7,587 nucleotides of DNA from an uncultured Collinsella sp. (GTDB lineage: Bacteria > Actinomycetota > Coriobacteriia > Coriobacteriales > Coriobacteriaceae), in contig CAUDVX010000062.1 in the NCBI GenBank assembly GCA_958452935.1, positions 1 through 7,587 of the forward strand, written 5' to 3'. The translations under genes were made by a program, and so were the position numbers. The notes beneath the pieces were generated by a model. It saw only the letters and a list, made by a program, of their open reading frames with translations, was not told the origin of the DNA and searched no databases. This document shows, one piece after another, positions 5,518 through 7,587 of this stretch; the first letter of the stretch is position 1; each line of letters opens with the position of its first letter.

Positions 5518-6276
5518 CTACATCAGCCCGCCGAGCGCAATGTCGACGGCTTCGTTGAGGTCGTCGGTAATGTGCACCAGCTCCGGATCGAGCGGGCTGA
5601 TCATACCGGCGTCCATCACCGGGCCGTTGAGCCAGTCGAACAGGCCCTGCCAGTACTCGGTGCCTACCAAAACGAGCGGCATGCGCTTAACCTTGTGCGT
5701 CTGCACCAGCGTGAGTACCTCGAACATCTCGTCGAGCGTGCCAAAACCACCGGGAAACACGATGGCGCCCGAGCTGTATTTGACAAACATGGTCTTGCGC
5801 ACAAAGAAGTAGCGGAAGTCCATGCCGAGGTTCACGTATTTGTTGAGCCCATGCTCGTGCGGTAATTCAATGCCCAGGCCAACTGACTTGCCGTTGACAC
5901 TCGCCGCTCCCCTGTTGGCCGCTTCCATGATGCCGGGGCCGCCACCGGTGATGACCGCCACGCCATGTTGTGCGATCCTGCGCCCGACGGTGCGCGCCGC
6001 CTTGTAGAGCGGATCGGTCTTGGGCGTGCGAGCGCTACCGAAGATGGTCACAGCGGGCCCGAGCTCGGCAAGCGCGCCAAAGCCATCGACAAACTCGGCC
6101 TGAATGCGCAGCACGCGCCACGGATCAGCATGCAGCCAGTCGGTCGACTCCTCGGGCGCCAGCAGGTTGGCGTAGGTGTTGTCCTTAGGAATCATGGGGC
6201 CGCGCATAACCACGGGGCCGCGGCGGTACGTCTCGTCGTAGGCAGGCTCGCCCTCGACATTCTCGTTCTTAATCAT
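5518..6276 (-). CDS. LOG family protein (TIGR00730-type phosphoribohydrolase)
   Basis: Cytoplasmic Rossmann-fold protein of 252 residues from the LOG family, long misnamed lysine decarboxylase. Characterised members cleave nucleoside 5'-monophosphates (cytokinin precursors or AMP) to the free base and ribose 5-phosphate. The ATG at 6276 follows TAGGAGT at a good distance. Visible motifs: GSAR at 80-83, GGGPGIMEAANRG at 111-123, and the signature PGGFGTLDE at 175-183 with the nearby Arg160 and Lys161. An N-terminal extension of about 75 residues precedes the Rossmann core, placing it with the longer bacterial LOG type rather than the roughly 200-residue plant form. The natural substrate in a gut-type actinobacterium is unknown; a house-cleaning role on nucleotides is inference. 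It is downstream of tgt on the same strand, separated by a terminator. Confidence 0.9.
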   Translation of the reverse strand: MIKNENVEGEPAYDETYRRGPVVMRGPMIPKDNTYANLLAPEESTDWLHADPWRVLRIQAEFVDGFGALAELGPAVTIFGSARTPKTDPLYKAARTVGRRIAQHGVAVITGGGPGIMEAANRGAASVNGKSVGLGIELPHEHGLNKYVNLGMDFRYFFVRKTMFVKYSSGAIVFPGGFGTLDEMFEVLTLVQTHKVKRMPLVLVGTEYWQGLFDWLNGPVMDAGMISPLDPELVHITDDLNEAVDIALGGLM

Positions 6277-6290
6277 GGGTACTCCTATCG

Positions 6291-6340
6291 AGAAAAAGAA
6301 AAACGGGCGGGGTCGACGCCATGCGCCAAACACCCGCCCG
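6291..6340 (-). terminator. Intrinsic terminator after tgt, directly upstream of the LOG gene
   Basis: On the minus strand an 8-bp GC-only stem (CGGGCGGG at 6340-6333 is mirrored by CCCGCCCG at 6311-6304), with a 21-base loop, is followed at once by TTTTTCTTTTTCT (6303-6291). This is a clear Rho-independent terminator for transcripts coming from tgt. The T-run ends four bases before the LOG Shine-Dalgarno sequence, so any LOG transcript starting further upstream must cross it. No convincing LOG promoter is visible in 6341-6489. Confidence 0.85.
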
Positions 6341-6489
6341 AACATCAACTATTCGGTATGGTACCCACGATGCATCAAGTGCTTGCAAGCTATCGGTCAG
6401 CGGTCGCGCAGACGGTGTTAGCGAACGTGATGACCGGCCGGCGCTCGCCCCTTGCCGTTGCCCGCGCTCTGCAAGCGCCCGCGCAGCTC

Positions 6490-7587
<1,098 letters not shown>

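Overview
The window looks like ordinary chromosome from a GC-rich, low-synteny Gram-positive. Gene content and protein style suggest the Coriobacteriia, with Collinsella or a close relative the best guess. This is an inference from overall character (Tat-like PstS lipoprotein, long-type LOG protein, PepV-type peptidase, DegV protein); no 16S or other marker gene is present. Most genes use strong AGGAG-type ribosome binding sites and GC-rich third codon positions. All genes except degV lie on the minus strand.

Layout from left to right. Bases 1-1236 hold the first two genes of a high-affinity phosphate uptake operon, pstS followed by pstC, which runs off the left edge. Bases 1237-1529 are a regulatory gap with the pstS leader, several inverted repeats and a 22-bp-stem hairpin repeat. 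Bases 1530-3683 hold a PepV-type M20 dipeptidase preceded by a HAD phosphatase on the same strand, probably cotranscribed (HAD first). A 156-bp divergent intergenic region with an array of alternating TTCAA/TTGAA half-sites separates the HAD gene from degV (3840-4700, plus strand). A second copy of the hairpin repeat sits between degV and a convergent RelB/DinJ-YafQ type toxin-antitoxin pair (4794-5404), whose GC content is visibly lower than its neighbours'. Next come a LOG-family phosphoribohydrolase gene (5518-6276) and the tRNA-guanine transglycosylase gene tgt, which enters from the right edge. A strong intrinsic terminator lies between those two and abuts the LOG ribosome binding site.

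The genes do not form one pathway: they cover phosphate import, peptide breakdown, phosphate-ester hydrolysis, fatty-acid binding (DegV family), a growth-control TA module, nucleotide processing and tRNA modification. I found no large undescribed system. The most interesting signal is the pair of hairpin repeats at 1439-1510 and 4714-4784. They share outer arms and a right-hand flank, but their inner stems differ by compensatory changes on both arms. Both lie in the same orientation just past the stop codon of a minus-strand gene.
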